In this document: positions 35,853 to 44,794 of the stretch, piece after piece
Position numbering within the stretch: position 1 is the stretch's first letter
How the letters are laid out: each line of letters opens with the position of its first letter
NCBI RefSeq assembly: GCF_022095695.1
Contig: NZ_JAIFZM010000022.1
Span: 1 to 47,585 of the forward strand
Source: Oceanobacillus jordanicus
GTDB taxonomy: Bacteria; Bacillota; Bacilli; Bacillales; Amphibacillaceae
Length of the DNA stretch: 47,585 bases
Direction of reading: 5' to 3'
The notes under the pieces: generated by a model
What the model was told of the DNA's origin: nothing
Database searches by the model: none
Seen by the model: the letters and a program-made list of their open reading frames with translations, nothing else
Program-made: the position numbers and the translations under genes

Positions 35853-36542
35853 ATGACAGTTTCCTCCATTATGATTAAAAATGTTCCCAAAAATGATCGC
35901 CCTCGCGAAAGGATGCTGGAATATGGTGCAGACCACCTATCAAATCAGGAATTACTGGCTATCTTGCTTGGTACGGGGACGAAAGCTGAATCTGTAATGG
36001 CTCTTTCAAATCGTGTACTTATGCATTTTGAAGGGCTCAAACTGTTGCACGATGCAACAATCGAAGAATTGACCGCTATTAAAGGGATTGGTTCTGCAAA
36101 AGGTGTTCAACTCTTATCCGCAATTGAACTGGGAAAGCGTATGAATCAATACAAACCGGATGTTCGTTATGTCATTCGGTCCCCAGAAGACGGAGCGAAT
36201 TATGTCATGGAAGAAATGCGCAGTTTACGACAAGAGCATTTTGTTGTTCTCTTCCTAGACACGAAGAATCAAGTCATTCATAGGCAAACCATTTTTATCG
36301 GCAGTCTCAATGCTTCCATCGTTCACCCTAGAGAAGTATTCAGAGAGGCAGTCAAACGTTCAGCAGCTTCTATTATCGTCATCCACAACCACCCTTCAGG
36401 GGACCCCACCCCCTCTAAAGAAGATATCCATGTAACGAGAAGATTAGTTGACTCAGGAAAAATGATCGGTATTGAGCTATTAGATCATCTTATTATCGGA
36501 GATCGAAAATTTGTCTCTTTGAAAGAAAAAGGATATGTGTAA
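35853..36542 (+). CDS. radC: RadC/UPF0758 JAB-domain protein
   Basis: The 229-residue protein has an N-terminal helix-hairpin-helix-like part (about 60-95, LTAIKGIGSAKGVQLLSAIE) and a JAB/MPN metalloprotein domain. That domain has the metal motif IHNHPSGDPTPS, with His178, His180 and Asp184. Despite its name the family is not clearly a DNA repair factor; the molecular role is unknown. In B. subtilis this is ysxA, just upstream of mreB. The start ATG follows AAAGGATG. It stands as its own small transcription unit here. Confidence 0.93.
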   Translation: MTVSSIMIKNVPKNDRPRERMLEYGADHLSNQELLAILLGTGTKAESVMALSNRVLMHFEGLKLLHDATIEELTAIKGIGSAKGVQLLSAIELGKRMNQYKPDVRYVIRSPEDGANYVMEEMRSLRQEHFVVLFLDTKNQVIHRQTIFIGSLNASIVHPREVFREAVKRSAASIIVIHNHPSGDPTPSKEDIHVTRRLVDSGKMIGIELLDHLIIGDRKFVSLKEKGYV

Positions 36543-36698
36543 ATAGTAAGACAAAACGTGGCAACTCTAACCTAATATGTTTCGATTGGGAATTGAACTT
36601 TAATGAGAATAGATTATTAGATGGTAAATAGTATTAACGGAAAATGCCCAACTCGAATATTTTATTTATAAGATGTGAATGTACAGGGGTTGGGACGC

Positions 36699-36968
36699 AT
36701 GAATGAGAATTACAAAAATAATGCCAAAAGCTCTACACCAGAACAAGATGCAACGCTTTATGGAAGTCTAAAAGTCGCCTGGGTCGCAGGATTACTCAGT
36801 ACATTGGGAGATGCATTAGGGACCTATGCGGCATCATTAGCTATTGAAGAAGCAATCGAAGAAGAAATCCTACAGAATAAAAAAGATGAACAGTTAGAAA
36901 AAAAGGCTCGAAAATCTGGAAAGGCAGTTAGAGACAATTCAAAACATGTTGGAATCGAAATAAATTAA
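36699..36968 (+). CDS. Hypothetical small protein with one hydrophobic segment
   Basis: I do not recognise this 89-residue protein. The head is polar (NENYKNNAKSSTPEQDATLY). A mildly hydrophobic, glycine-containing helix follows at about 25-47 (SLKVAWVAGLLSTLGDALG and TYAASLAIEE), then a strongly charged tail rich in Glu and Lys. The central helix could sit in or on the membrane. The ATG at 36699 has GGGGTTGGGA before it; an in-frame upstream start at 36675 is less likely. It lies alone between radC and mreB, in a slot with no fixed gene in relatives that I know of. Confidence 0.6.
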   Translation: MNENYKNNAKSSTPEQDATLYGSLKVAWVAGLLSTLGDALGTYAASLAIEEAIEEEILQNKKDEQLEKKARKSGKAVRDNSKHVGIEIN

Positions 36969-37001
36969 CGATCATATTTATTTGGCACATTACAGGGTTG
37001 C

Positions 37002-37040
37002 AAAAAAGGTCTGGGTTCAATTACTTTTTGAACTCAGACC
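37002..37040 (-). terminator. Minus-strand terminator hairpin with no obvious gene before it
   Basis: A 13-base stem, GGTCTGGGTTCAA (37008-37020) with TTGAACTCAGACC (37028-37040), has one G-T pair. The T run (six) follows on the minus strand; on the plus strand it appears as AAAAAA before the stem. So it is built to stop leftward transcription, although the annotated gene upstream on that strand is far away. Confidence 0.6.
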
Positions 37041-37158
37041 GATTACAAATAATATCATGAAACCAATAGAAAAGGAATAAAAGAAAAATAATTATAAGCA
37101 TAGCGCATGCCCATACATAGCGAAATGTAACGCCACACTTCCACGAAATAACGATATA
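37021..37158 (-). CDS. Possible 46-residue membrane peptide (tentative)
   Basis: Read on the minus strand, a frame from a TTG codon encodes 46 residues ending at a TAA that sits inside the orphan terminator hairpin. It begins YIVISWKCGVTFRYVWACA and continues with the very hydrophobic MLIIIFLLFLFYWFHDII, then a polar CNRSEFKK tail. A one-helix membrane topology and the matching terminator directly behind it are in favour. Against it, no good ribosome binding site is seen for the TTG, and an internal ATG that would give 26 residues has only a weak one. It is reported as a candidate only. Confidence 0.3.
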   Translation of the reverse strand, partial: YIVISWKCGVTFRYVWACAMLIIIFLLFLFYWFHDIICNRSEFKK

Positions 37159-37459
37159 CAACCGAATTAACTTGTCTTACTTTAATTAAGATATGTTTGT
37201 ATAATATCGTTTGCAATCGAAACATGTTAAAAATCCTAATAGAGGTTATGGATAATACTATCTATTTTATGGATTTTCTCGTATAATTATATTGACGAAC
37301 ATATAGACAGCGCCATTTTTCGATTTTATTTTGAAAGTGGCGCTATTAAGATTGTTACTCAGGCAGTCTTAAGTGCGTGCATGTAATGAAGGTAAAGAAC
37401 CTGACAGCACAAAACATATAAATAATCGATATAGTGTGATTTTGGAGAGGGAGATTTGA
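37042..37459 (+). other. Noncoding region upstream of mreB
   Basis: Apart from the tentative minus-strand peptide there is no gene. TATAAT boxes occur at 37200-37205 and 37282-37287 without good -35 partners, so the mreB promoter cannot be fixed. A hairpin, AGCGCCA (37309-37315) with TGGCGCT (37338-37344) extended by T-A pairs, lies about 115 bases before mreB. It could belong to the leader of the mre transcript. Confidence 0.35.
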
Positions 37460-38500
37460 TTGGGAATTTTTAATTTATCTCAAGATTTGGGAATAGACTT
37501 GGGTACCGCCAATACTCTGGTTTTTGTAAAAGGAAAAGGCGTGGTAGTACGTGAACCTTCTGTTGTAGCGAAAAACATTCAAACAGGTGATGTGGAAGCA
37601 GTTGGAAACTCTGCCCGTAATATGATTGGCAGAACACCTGGTAACATTACAGTTATCCGTCCAATGAAGGATGGAGTAATAGCTGATTATGATACGACAG
37701 CAGTTATGATGAAATACTATATAAAAAAAGCAATGAAAAATCGATCTTATTTTGCAAAAAAACCAAACGTGATGGTTTGTGTTCCTTCAGGGATAACCAT
37801 GGTGGAGGAAAGAGCTGTCATTGATGCCACTAAGCAAGCAGGTGCGAAAGAGGCATTTCCAATTTCAGAGCCATTTGCTGCAGCTATTGGTGCTGGCCTT
37901 CCGGTATGGGAACCGACTGGAAGTATGATTGTAGATATTGGTGGCGGAACTACAGAAGTAGCAGTGATTTCATTGGGTGGCGTTGTAACGAGCCAATCCA
38001 TTCGTGTAGCTGGAGATGATATGGACGAGGCGATTATTTCTTATATTAAAAAGAATTATAATCTACTCATTGGTGAACGTTCTGCTGAGTCTATTAAAAT
38101 GGATATTGGAACAGCGGGAGAAGTTACTGGAGACGATGAGATGGACATACGGGGCCGTGATCTGTTAACAGGATTGCCGAAAACTATCACGATCACAGCA
38201 AAAGAAATTGCCACGTCACTTGAAGATACGGTGACAGCTATTGTAGAATCTGTAAAGACGACACTCGAGAAGACGCCACCCGAACTTGCGGCAGATATTA
38301 TGGACCGTGGAATAGTTCTTTCAGGTGGAGGATCTCTTCTTCGAAACATTGACCAGGTTATCAGTGATGAAACAAAAATGCCTGTTTTTGTTACAGAGGA
38401 CCCGCTAGAAAGTGTAGCAATCGGTACAGGTAAATCTTTAGATTACATTCAACATTTCCGTTCCCATCCGAATGTATCATCACGACCTACAATAGATTAA
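37460..38500 (+). CDS. mreB: MreB, actin-like cell-shape protein
   Basis: MreB filaments under the membrane organise the side-wall elongation machinery. The 346-residue protein has the actin-family ATP motifs. Phosphate-1 is [14 protein letters not shown] (9-22), connect-1 is near [11 protein letters not shown], phosphate-2 is [15 protein letters not shown], and the adenosine motif is [13 protein letters not shown] near residue 285. The start is TTG with GGAGAGGGAGA before it, giving the normal [15 protein letters not shown]. It is followed by mreC and mreD. Confidence 0.97.
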   Translation: MGIFNLSQDLGIDLGTANTLVFVKGKGVVVREPSVVAKNIQTGDVEAVGNSARNMIGRTPGNITVIRPMKDGVIADYDTTAVMMKYYIKKAMKNRSYFAKKPNVMVCVPSGITMVEERAVIDATKQAGAKEAFPISEPFAAAIGAGLPVWEPTGSMIVDIGGGTTEVAVISLGGVVTSQSIRVAGDDMDEAIISYIKKNYNLLIGERSAESIKMDIGTAGEVTGDDEMDIRGRDLLTGLPKTITITAKEIATSLEDTVTAIVESVKTTLEKTPPELAADIMDRGIVLSGGGSLLRNIDQVISDETKMPVFVTEDPLESVAIGTGKSLDYIQHFRSHPNVSSRPTID

Positions 38501-38512
38501 GCAGGTGTTAAG

Positions 38513-39403
38513 ATGTCATTTTTACGTAGAAGAAAACTATTTATTTTTTTGATTGGCTTTATCGTCCTTGTTGCTTTGATTGGTTTCTCATTAAGGGATA
38601 GGGCGAATTTAACGATTGCCGAACAGTTTGTACTTGATACAGTAGGATTTGCACAAAAAGTAGTACACACACCAGTTAATTTTATAACCGACATCTTTAC
38701 AAATATTGATGATTTTCGTGACACGTACACAGAAAACCAGGTATTGAAAGAGAAATTGGCAGAGTATAAAGGATTAATTTATGAAGTCCAAGGATTAAAA
38801 GCGGAGAATGAAGAACTGAGAGAAATTGCGGATCTAAAGGAATCAGATCAATTGCGTAATTTTACGCCAATCCAAGCTTCTGTCATGTCTCGATCTCCGG
38901 AACGTTGGGTTGAACAAGTTACGATTAATAAGGGTAAAGATGATGGGGTAGCTGAGAACATGGCTGTCATCACACCCGACGGCATGATTGGAAAGATCCT
39001 TACTACATCTTCGTCTACTGCTAAGGTACAGTTATTAACAGGATTTGATCAATTTAACCGGATTTCTGCCTCTGTTTCTCGTGAAGACAGCGATAAAGAT
39101 ATAAGAGGTATGATAGAAGAATATGATGAAGAATCTGGCTCCCTTTTATTCCGAATAATAGAGGAATCAGATAAAGACCTTAAGGAAGGAGAGTTAGTAT
39201 TCTCCTCCGGACTAGGTGGTGTTTTTCCTTCTGGTTTACCAATCGGTGAAGTGAAAGAAGTTGTACCAGATCAATATGGATTAACACGCACTGCTTTAGT
39301 AGAGCCAGCTGCCGATATGTATGATATAAACCAAGTAATCGTGGTGGACAGAGCCATGGATGAAGAAGAGGACACAGCAGACAGTGAGGAGGAGGCTGAA
39401 TGA
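38513..39403 (+). CDS. mreC: MreC, rod-shape determining protein
   Basis: MreC links the cytoplasmic MreB system to the external wall synthases. The 296-residue protein has a short basic head, a membrane anchor (about 9-26, LFIFLIGFIVLVALIGF), and a coiled coil (about 70-108, rich in Glu and Lys with heptad-like spacing). Two external beta domains start with TPIQASVMSRSPERW, then VITPDGMIGKI, and later GVFPSGLPIGEV. An acidic tail ends the protein. AGCAGGTG precedes the ATG. The final bases overlap the mreD start in ATGA. Confidence 0.95.
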   Translation: MSFLRRRKLFIFLIGFIVLVALIGFSLRDRANLTIAEQFVLDTVGFAQKVVHTPVNFITDIFTNIDDFRDTYTENQVLKEKLAEYKGLIYEVQGLKAENEELREIADLKESDQLRNFTPIQASVMSRSPERWVEQVTINKGKDDGVAENMAVITPDGMIGKILTTSSSTAKVQLLTGFDQFNRISASVSREDSDKDIRGMIEEYDEESGSLLFRIIEESDKDLKEGELVFSSGLGGVFPSGLPIGEVKEVVPDQYGLTRTALVEPAADMYDINQVIVVDRAMDEEEDTADSEEEAE

Positions 39404-39939
39404 AACGGCTATACCTCCCACTAATCCTGTTTCTATTTCTTGTAATGGAAGGTGTGGCACTAGATCTTTTACCAGGAAGTCTTTTAACAGGAGATCTGCT
39501 GATTGTGCCGCACTGGGTTCTTATATTTCTAGTCTTTATCACGATTTTTTATGATAAGGAGACGACCTACTTTTCTATCATTTATGCACTTACTTTTGGT
39601 CTGTTAATTGATGTGGTATATACGGGAATATTAGGTGTATATATGTTTTCCTATGCATTTGCTATATATATTATTCATCTTTTGAATAAAATGTTGCACG
39701 GAAATATTCATGTCAGCATTTTATTGGGGGCTGTAGCGGTCATACTTTCCGATATTTCTATCCATGTTATTTATTTGGTAGCAGGAGTAAACGATATGAT
39801 GTGGAAGGACTACTTTATGACACGTTTACTTCCAACACTTATTTCCAACCTTGTTTTCTTGGTCGTTCTTTATCCTATTGTAGTAAAGCGTCTTACTACT
39901 TGGGGGCAGGAACAATTATCTAGAAGTAATACATTATAA
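39400..39939 (+). CDS. mreD: MreD, rod-shape determining membrane protein
   Basis: This is an integral membrane partner of MreC. The 179-residue protein is strongly hydrophobic with about five segments; it begins KRLYLPLILFLFLVMEGVAL and includes YALTFGLLIDVVYTGILGVY with the conserved Asp. GEAGG-like bases (GGAGGAGG) in the mreC tail serve as ribosome binding site, and the ATGA overlap shows tight coupling. Confidence 0.93.
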   Translation: MKRLYLPLILFLFLVMEGVALDLLPGSLLTGDLLIVPHWVLIFLVFITIFYDKETTYFSIIYALTFGLLIDVVYTGILGVYMFSYAFAIYIIHLLNKMLHGNIHVSILLGAVAVILSDISIHVIYLVAGVNDMMWKDYFMTRLLPTLISNLVFLVVLYPIVVKRLTTWGQEQLSRSNTL

Positions 39940-40055
39940 AAAGCATTGTGCTACTATGTTTGTACCATTGAAGAAGTGTTTGTAACGATCGGGTTCTTGA
40001 AACGCTGATAGTAAGTTGAATTATTGCTAAGGTAACAGTAATGAGGTGAGTAATC

Positions 40056-40739
40056 ATGCTTGATAAAAAACAGTTTATAACCATAAAGGGTACAAAGGAA
40101 GGACTCACTTTATTTGTTGATGATTCCTGTACTTTTGAGCATGCTTTAAATGAATTGCGTGAAAAAATACATGCAAGCCGCCCGAAGCATGATGAACCGG
40201 TTGTATCCGTTAAAGTGAAGCTAGGTAATAGATATGTACAGGAAGAACAGAAAGAAATATTGAGAAAAATTATTGCCGAGGATGAAAGGTTTACGATTGA
40301 CTCGATTGTCTCCGATGTGGTCCGAAGAGACGAAGCTTTGCAATGGCAAGAAGCGAGTGAGGTTAAAACAGTTAATCGTATTATACGTTCAGGACAGATG
40401 CTGGAAGTTACAGGCGACCTACTTTTGATAGGAGATGTAAACCCTGGAGGAAAAGTTGTTTCGACAGGTAATATCTACATAATGGGAAGACTGAATGGAA
40501 TTGCTCATGCAGGCATTAATGGTGACAAGCAGGCTTTTATCACAGCCTCCTATATGAAGCCAAGTCAGCTTAGAATTGCAGACTATATCAGTCGTGCTCC
40601 AGATTATGAATCTGATGGTGTGTATATGGAATGTGGTCTCATTGATGAAGAACAAGATAAAATCGTAATAGACCGACTACAAGTTCTTTCACATAAAAGC
40701 GAAATAAGCGGATTCGGAAGGAGAATGCAAAATGGGTGA
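40056..40739 (+). CDS. minC: MinC, septum site inhibitor
   Basis: MinC blocks FtsZ ring assembly away from midcell, working with MinD. The 227-residue protein has an N-terminal domain (about 1-100) starting QFITIKGTKEGLTLFVDD and a C-terminal beta-helix domain. The latter has RSGQMLEVTGDLLLIGDVNP and GGKVVSTGNIYIMGRLNGIAHAG, the MinD-binding part. GAGGTGA precedes the ATG. It overlaps minD by 8 bases. A gap of 116 bases from mreD shows no clear terminator, so it may still be part of the mre transcript as in B. subtilis. Confidence 0.95.
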   Translation: MLDKKQFITIKGTKEGLTLFVDDSCTFEHALNELREKIHASRPKHDEPVVSVKVKLGNRYVQEEQKEILRKIIAEDERFTIDSIVSDVVRRDEALQWQEASEVKTVNRIIRSGQMLEVTGDLLLIGDVNPGGKVVSTGNIYIMGRLNGIAHAGINGDKQAFITASYMKPSQLRIADYISRAPDYESDGVYMECGLIDEEQDKIVIDRLQVLSHKSEISGFGRRMQNG

Positions 40740-41529
40740 AGCAATTGTTATTACATCTGGAAAGGGTGGAGTAGGGAAAACAACTACGACAGCCAATATA
40801 GGTACGGGTTTAGCGCTTATGGATAAAAAGGTGTGCTTGATAGATACTGATATTGGTTTGCGAAACTTGGATGTTGTGATGGGGCTTGAGAATCGAATTA
40901 TTTACGATATTGTTGATGTAATAGAAGAGCGTTGCAAACTTAAACAAGCCTTGATTAAAGACAAGCGTTTTGATTACTTATCCCTCTTGCCAGCAGCTCA
41001 AACAAGCGATAAGTCGGCTGTTACAGAAGAAGGTATGAGAAAGATTGTTGGAGAATTGAAGCAAGAGTATGACTATGTAATTATTGACTGTCCTGCAGGC
41101 ATTGAGCAAGGATTTAAAAATGCTATAGCGGGAGCTGATAAAGCAATTGTTGTTACTACTCCTGAAAAATCAAGTGTAAGAGATGCTGATCGCATTGTAG
41201 GGCTTTTAGAACAGGAAAGTATTGACCCACCACTCCTCGTTATTAACCGTATTCGTAACCATATGATGAAAAATGGCGATATGATTGAGATTGATGATAT
41301 TGTGCAAATTTTATCCATCGATTTAATCGGGATTGTGGTGGATGATGATGATGTTATAAAGGCATCTAATAGTGGGGAGCCCGTAGCTCTCCAGCCAAAT
41401 TCGAAAGCTTCTATTGCCTATCGTAATATTGCGAGAAGAATTCTTGGTGAAACGGTTCCCCTTCAATCTCTTGAAGATGAAAAAGGTGTTTTTCAGAAAG
41501 TGAAAAAGTTTTTAGGTATACGTGCATAA
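40732..41529 (+). CDS. minD: MinD, septum site ATPase
   Basis: MinD is a membrane-binding ParA-type ATPase that positions MinC. The 265-residue protein has the deviant Walker A SGKGGVGKTTT (9-19) with the signature Lys11, Walker B-like DYVIIDCPAGIEQGF, and DTDIGLRNLDVVMGLENR near residue 40. A C-terminal amphipathic membrane-targeting helix closes it, seen as VFQKVKKFLGI. AAGGAGA precedes the ATG within minC. Confidence 0.97.
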   Translation: MGEAIVITSGKGGVGKTTTTANIGTGLALMDKKVCLIDTDIGLRNLDVVMGLENRIIYDIVDVIEERCKLKQALIKDKRFDYLSLLPAAQTSDKSAVTEEGMRKIVGELKQEYDYVIIDCPAGIEQGFKNAIAGADKAIVVTTPEKSSVRDADRIVGLLEQESIDPPLLVINRIRNHMMKNGDMIEIDDIVQILSIDLIGIVVDDDDVIKASNSGEPVALQPNSKASIAYRNIARRILGETVPLQSLEDEKGVFQKVKKFLGIRA

Positions 41530-41541
41530 TAGTAAACTAGT

Positions 41542-41583
41542 AACCTGAGAATACGAGTAAAAACTCGTGTTCTCAGGTTTTTA
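41542..41583 (+). terminator. Rho-independent terminator of minCD
   Basis: A 17-base stem, AACCTGAGAATACGAGT (41542-41558) with ACTCGTGTTCTCAGGTT (41563-41579), has one G-T pair and is followed by a short T run. Confidence 0.92.
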
Positions 41584-41612
41584 ACATATCTCACAAAAGT
41601 CCCTCATAAACT
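41584..41612 (+). promoter_or_regulatory. Probable sigma-E promoter of spoIVFA-spoIVFB
   Basis: ACATATC (41584-41590) and CATAAACT (41605-41612) are 14 bases apart, close to the sigma-E consensus. The promoter begins immediately after the minCD terminator and places the transcript start near 41620, which supports the ATG at 41645 as the spoIVFA start. The -35 resembles that before spoVID. Confidence 0.58.
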
Positions 41613-41644
41613 TGTACAAAAGTATGAGAAGGATTGTGAGGATA

Positions 41645-42418
41645 ATGGATAATGGAGTTAAAAAGGTTAGGCAATCTATTAATCAAAGAAAGAAAGCTCG
41701 CGGTATAACAGGGAAAGAAGCTGGAAAAAGACAGGTAATACCTGTATTTCCACAAGATGAAGAAAAGCATGGTTATATGCCCATATACGATGGTCAGGGA
41801 GCTACAGGTGGCAAGAAGAACAATGTAATGGGTGGTTTCCTGCTAAAAGGAATTTTATCTACCATGCTGTTTTTTGGCGTGGCCTTAGTATGGGAGATTA
41901 ATGCTCCGGTATTGCAATCTCCAAAGGAGTGGACGAGCGGTGTGCTCACAGAGGAGTTTCCGTTTGCTAAAGTTAACCATTGGTATCAGGAATCATTTGG
42001 AACACCGTTGGCCGTGCCCCCTAATGGTGAAAAAGCTGAAAGCGTTACAGAGGAAGTACTAGCTTTACCTGTATCCGGCAGTGTAACAGAGTCTTTTCAA
42101 GCTAATGGGACGGGAATTAAGATAGCACCTGAAGACACTTCTGCTGCTGTTTCAGCTTTGCGTGATGGCGTTGTAGTGTTTGCTGGGAATGATAGTTCCA
42201 CTAATAAAACAATTAAGATTCAGCATGCTGATGGAAGTGTATCAACGTATGGAGAGCTTAGTGACTTGAATGTTCATCTTTATCAATTTGTAAAGAGTAA
42301 TCAGCCAATTGGGCATTTTACGCCTCAGCCTGATAGTACCACCGTATATTTTGCCATTGAAAAAGATAAGGACTATATTGATCCCGTGCAGGTAATTAAA
42401 GTTGACGATAGTGAGTAA
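41645..42418 (+). CDS. spoIVFA: SpoIVFA, inhibitor and anchor of the sigma-K protease
   Basis: SpoIVFA sits in the outer forespore membrane and holds SpoIVFB inactive with BofA until a forespore signal arrives. The 257-residue protein has a basic cytoplasmic head (INQRKKARGITGKEAGKR), one membrane segment (about 65-83, LLKGILSTMLFFGVALVWE) and a C-terminal LytM/M23-like domain. That domain is seen as ALRDGVVVFAGNDSSTNKTI and VSTYGELSDLNVHLYQFV; it lacks a clear His-x-His metal site, so it should not be a peptidase. In-frame starts at 41612 and 41624 are unlikely because a sigma-E promoter covers them; the ATG at 41645 has GTGAGGAT close before it. Confidence 0.93.
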   Translation: MDNGVKKVRQSINQRKKARGITGKEAGKRQVIPVFPQDEEKHGYMPIYDGQGATGGKKNNVMGGFLLKGILSTMLFFGVALVWEINAPVLQSPKEWTSGVLTEEFPFAKVNHWYQESFGTPLAVPPNGEKAESVTEEVLALPVSGSVTESFQANGTGIKIAPEDTSAAVSALRDGVVVFAGNDSSTNKTIKIQHADGSVSTYGELSDLNVHLYQFVKSNQPIGHFTPQPDSTTVYFAIEKDKDYIDPVQVIKVDDSE

Positions 42419-43268
42419 TTACTTGCCAAAAATCCATTTCCATCCCATCTTACTTGCTTTTTTCTTCATATCCTTTTTGACGGGTACTTTCGTGGAAATG
42501 GCAGTAATACTACTTATTGTGTTAATTCATGAACTTGGGCATTTTACGATGGCGAAATGGTTTGATTGGAGAATTGGCACCATTATGCTTTGGGTGTTTG
42601 GTGGGGTAATGAAAACAGACGAGCATGGGACCAGGCCAATTGCGGAAGAAGCTCTCGTCACAATTGCCGGCCCACTACAGCATGTATGGATCTATGCAGG
42701 CATATTTGCTCTATCATATAGCGGTTTGTTGCCAACTTCATTAATCGATTTGATGTTATACTATAATACAGCTATCCTATTATTCAACTTACTCCCTTTA
42801 TGGCCACTTGATGGTGGAAAGCTATTGTTTTTGTTGCTTGCCCTAGTACTTCCATACAAACGTGCCTATCATATCGTTATACTCTTTTCTATGGTGTTAG
42901 CGGTGGTTTTTCTTCTTGTACAACTAATACTTCCTTCTTTTACGCTAAGCACATTTCTTATCGCGCTCTTCTTATTTATGGAAAACCAGTCAGAATGGAA
43001 ACAACGTCATTACGTGTTTATGCGATTTTTACTAAAACGGTATGAAAAAAAGACTAAGATAATGAAACATAAGCCACTGTATGTATCATCAGATAGCTCT
43101 TTGATGAGAGTGTTTTCTGGCTTTAGCCAAGAAAAAAGGCATACCATCTATGTGACAGATAAACATGGTGGGCATACTGTAATAGAGGAGCAGGAATGTT
43201 TGCAAGCCTATTTCAAGCATAAAAAATACCATCAAAATGTTGGGGGAATTATAGAGAAAGGTGCTTGA
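42402..43268 (+). CDS. spoIVFB: SpoIVFB, intramembrane protease that processes pro-sigma-K
   Basis: SpoIVFB is a site-2-protease family metalloprotease that releases active sigma-K in the mother cell. The 288-residue protein has six or so membrane segments. The zinc motif is HELGH (43-47), and the third ligand and substrate gate region is NLLPLWPLDGG, with Asn129 and Asp137. FGGVMKTDEHGTRP and AGPLQHVWIY are also typical. A C-terminal CBS-like part follows, which senses ATP in relatives. The start overlaps the spoIVFA end. TTG at 42402 with AGGTAA before it is used; GTG at 42411 is an alternative. Its product would activate the sigma-K that reads gerE elsewhere in this window. Confidence 0.95.
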   Translation: MTIVSNYLPKIHFHPILLAFFFISFLTGTFVEMAVILLIVLIHELGHFTMAKWFDWRIGTIMLWVFGGVMKTDEHGTRPIAEEALVTIAGPLQHVWIYAGIFALSYSGLLPTSLIDLMLYYNTAILLFNLLPLWPLDGGKLLFLLLALVLPYKRAYHIVILFSMVLAVVFLLVQLILPSFTLSTFLIALFLFMENQSEWKQRHYVFMRFLLKRYEKKTKIMKHKPLYVSSDSSLMRVFSGFSQEKRHTIYVTDKHGGHTVIEEQECLQAYFKHKKYHQNVGGIIEKGA

Positions 43269-43295
43269 AACATAGAGAATTTATCGTGCGATACC

Positions 43296-43325
43296 TTGAC
43301 AAACCTAGTTAATACATGGTAACAT
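43296..43325 (+). promoter_or_regulatory. Sigma-A promoter of the rplU operon
   Basis: TTGACA (43296-43301) and TAACAT (43320-43325) are 18 bases apart. The -10 is helped by a TG one base before it (43317-43318). Confidence 0.62.
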
Positions 43326-43331
43326 CAATAC

Positions 43332-43425
43332 GTTATTCATCGTAGCACCAGTGCTACAACCGCACAGAACAGGTTTGGATAAACTCTTGATAGAGTACCT
43401 GAATGGCGAGTCTGAGTTAATTAAG
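43332..43425 (+). ncRNA. Ribosomal protein L21 leader RNA
   Basis: The leader before rplU holds a perfect hairpin, GTAGCAC with GTGCTAC (43342-43357). A second structure follows in which CAGGT with ACCTG encloses ACTCT with AGAGT (about 43370-43401). B. subtilis and relatives carry a known L21 leader motif at exactly this place, thought to mediate feedback by L21. The assignment rests on position and structure. Confidence 0.62.
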
Positions 43426-43440
43426 GAGGTGCAAGTTATT

Positions 43441-43749
43441 ATGTACGCAATTATCGAAACAGGTGGTAAGCAAGTTAAAGTTGTGGAAGGCCAAGAAATT
43501 TACGTAGAAAAAGTTGCAGCAGATGCAAATGACGCTGTAACATTCGAAAAAGTTCTATTCGTAGGTGGAGACGATGTGAAAGTAGGCGCACCATATGTTG
43601 AAGGTGCAACTGTCACTGCTAAAGTTGAAAAACATGGTCGTCAGAAAAAGATTACAGTTTTCAAGTTCAAGCCTAAAAAGAACTATCATCGTAAACAAGG
43701 TCATCGTCAGCCTTATACAAAATTAGTTATTGATAAAATCAATGCATAA
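43441..43749 (+). CDS. rplU: 50S ribosomal protein L21
   Basis: L21 binds 23S rRNA together with L20. The 102-residue protein starts [20 protein letters not shown], has the central [20 protein letters not shown], and ends with the signature [20 protein letters not shown] and [12 protein letters not shown]. The start is the ATG after AAGGAGGTG; a longer in-frame reading from 43351 covers the leader RNA and is rejected. Confidence 0.98.
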   Translation: MYAIIETGGKQVKVVEGQEIYVEKVAADANDAVTFEKVLFVGGDDVKVGAPYVEGATVTAKVEKHGRQKKITVFKFKPKKNYHRKQGHRQPYTKLVIDKINA

Positions 43750-43761
43750 AGGTATTTCTCT

Positions 43762-44393
<632 letters not shown>

Positions 44394-44409
44394 CATTTTG
44401 CATGTACGT

Positions 44410-44445
44410 AAAAAACTCCAACTTTCTTAAGGTTGGAGTTTTTTT
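44410..44445 (+). terminator. Rho-independent terminator of rplU-prp-rpmA
   Basis: AAAAAACTCCAAC (44410-44422) pairs with GTTGGAGTTTTTT (44432-44444), with a nine-base loop. Confidence 0.93.
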
Positions 44446-44598
44446 AGTATATGAAACAATATACCCTTGTCCGATGTAAAGAATAAAGCTATATTCGGTA
44501 CAGAAGAGTATCTTATGTTATGCTAGTTTAAAATGGTAGGTCCTAAGCCTGTCCATTCAATTAAAGTGCCCAGCCTTTCTAAAAGTAATCTGCACAGA

Positions 44599-44720
44599 TG
44601 TCTAGCTCTGAGCGCCAAGCTAGTTGACTGTGAAAATCGACTTTTGGCTAGGAAGACTTGTCGACTGGTTGGAACAAGAGACTTAGCCGTCTCCCTATTA
44701 CGGCCGCTCCGCGCTTTTCT
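44599..44720. repeat. Diverged copy of a Bacillaceae intergenic repeat
   Basis: The segment opens with TGTCTAGCTCTGAGCGCCAA and closes with GCCGCTCCGCGCTTTTCTAA. Its ends resemble an intergenic repeat that I remember as common in Bacillaceae genomes, with TGTCTAGCTCCAGCGCC at one end and GCGCTTCCGCTTTTCT at the other. The two ends are partly complementary (AGCGCC with GGCCGCT), so the whole can fold into a large hairpin. The middle is diverged. A spurious 80-codon frame runs across it. The function of the repeat is unknown. The match is from memory and needs a genome-wide search. Confidence 0.6.
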
Positions 44721-44762
44721 AATTACATATACTTCTCTGGTTAGGAAGATTACTGGTTTTTC

Positions 44763-44771
44763 TGCTATACT
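44763..44771 (+). promoter_or_regulatory. Extended -10 promoter of spo0B-obg
   Basis: TGCTATACT (44763-44771) is an extended -10 about 25 bases before the spo0B start; the -35 is weak (TTAGGA at a 19-base spacing). Confidence 0.5.
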
Positions 44772-44794
44772 TTGATATGTAATGGAGGGAAGAC

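Noticed and set aside
43351-43440. Upstream extension of L21 by 30 residues
   Set aside because: It would translate the leader hairpins; the strong AAGGAGGTG site places the start at 43441.
44533-44775. An 80-codon plus-strand frame before spo0B
   Set aside because: It runs across an intergenic repeat, has no ribosome binding site and overlaps the spo0B promoter; its composition is unlike a protein of this genome.
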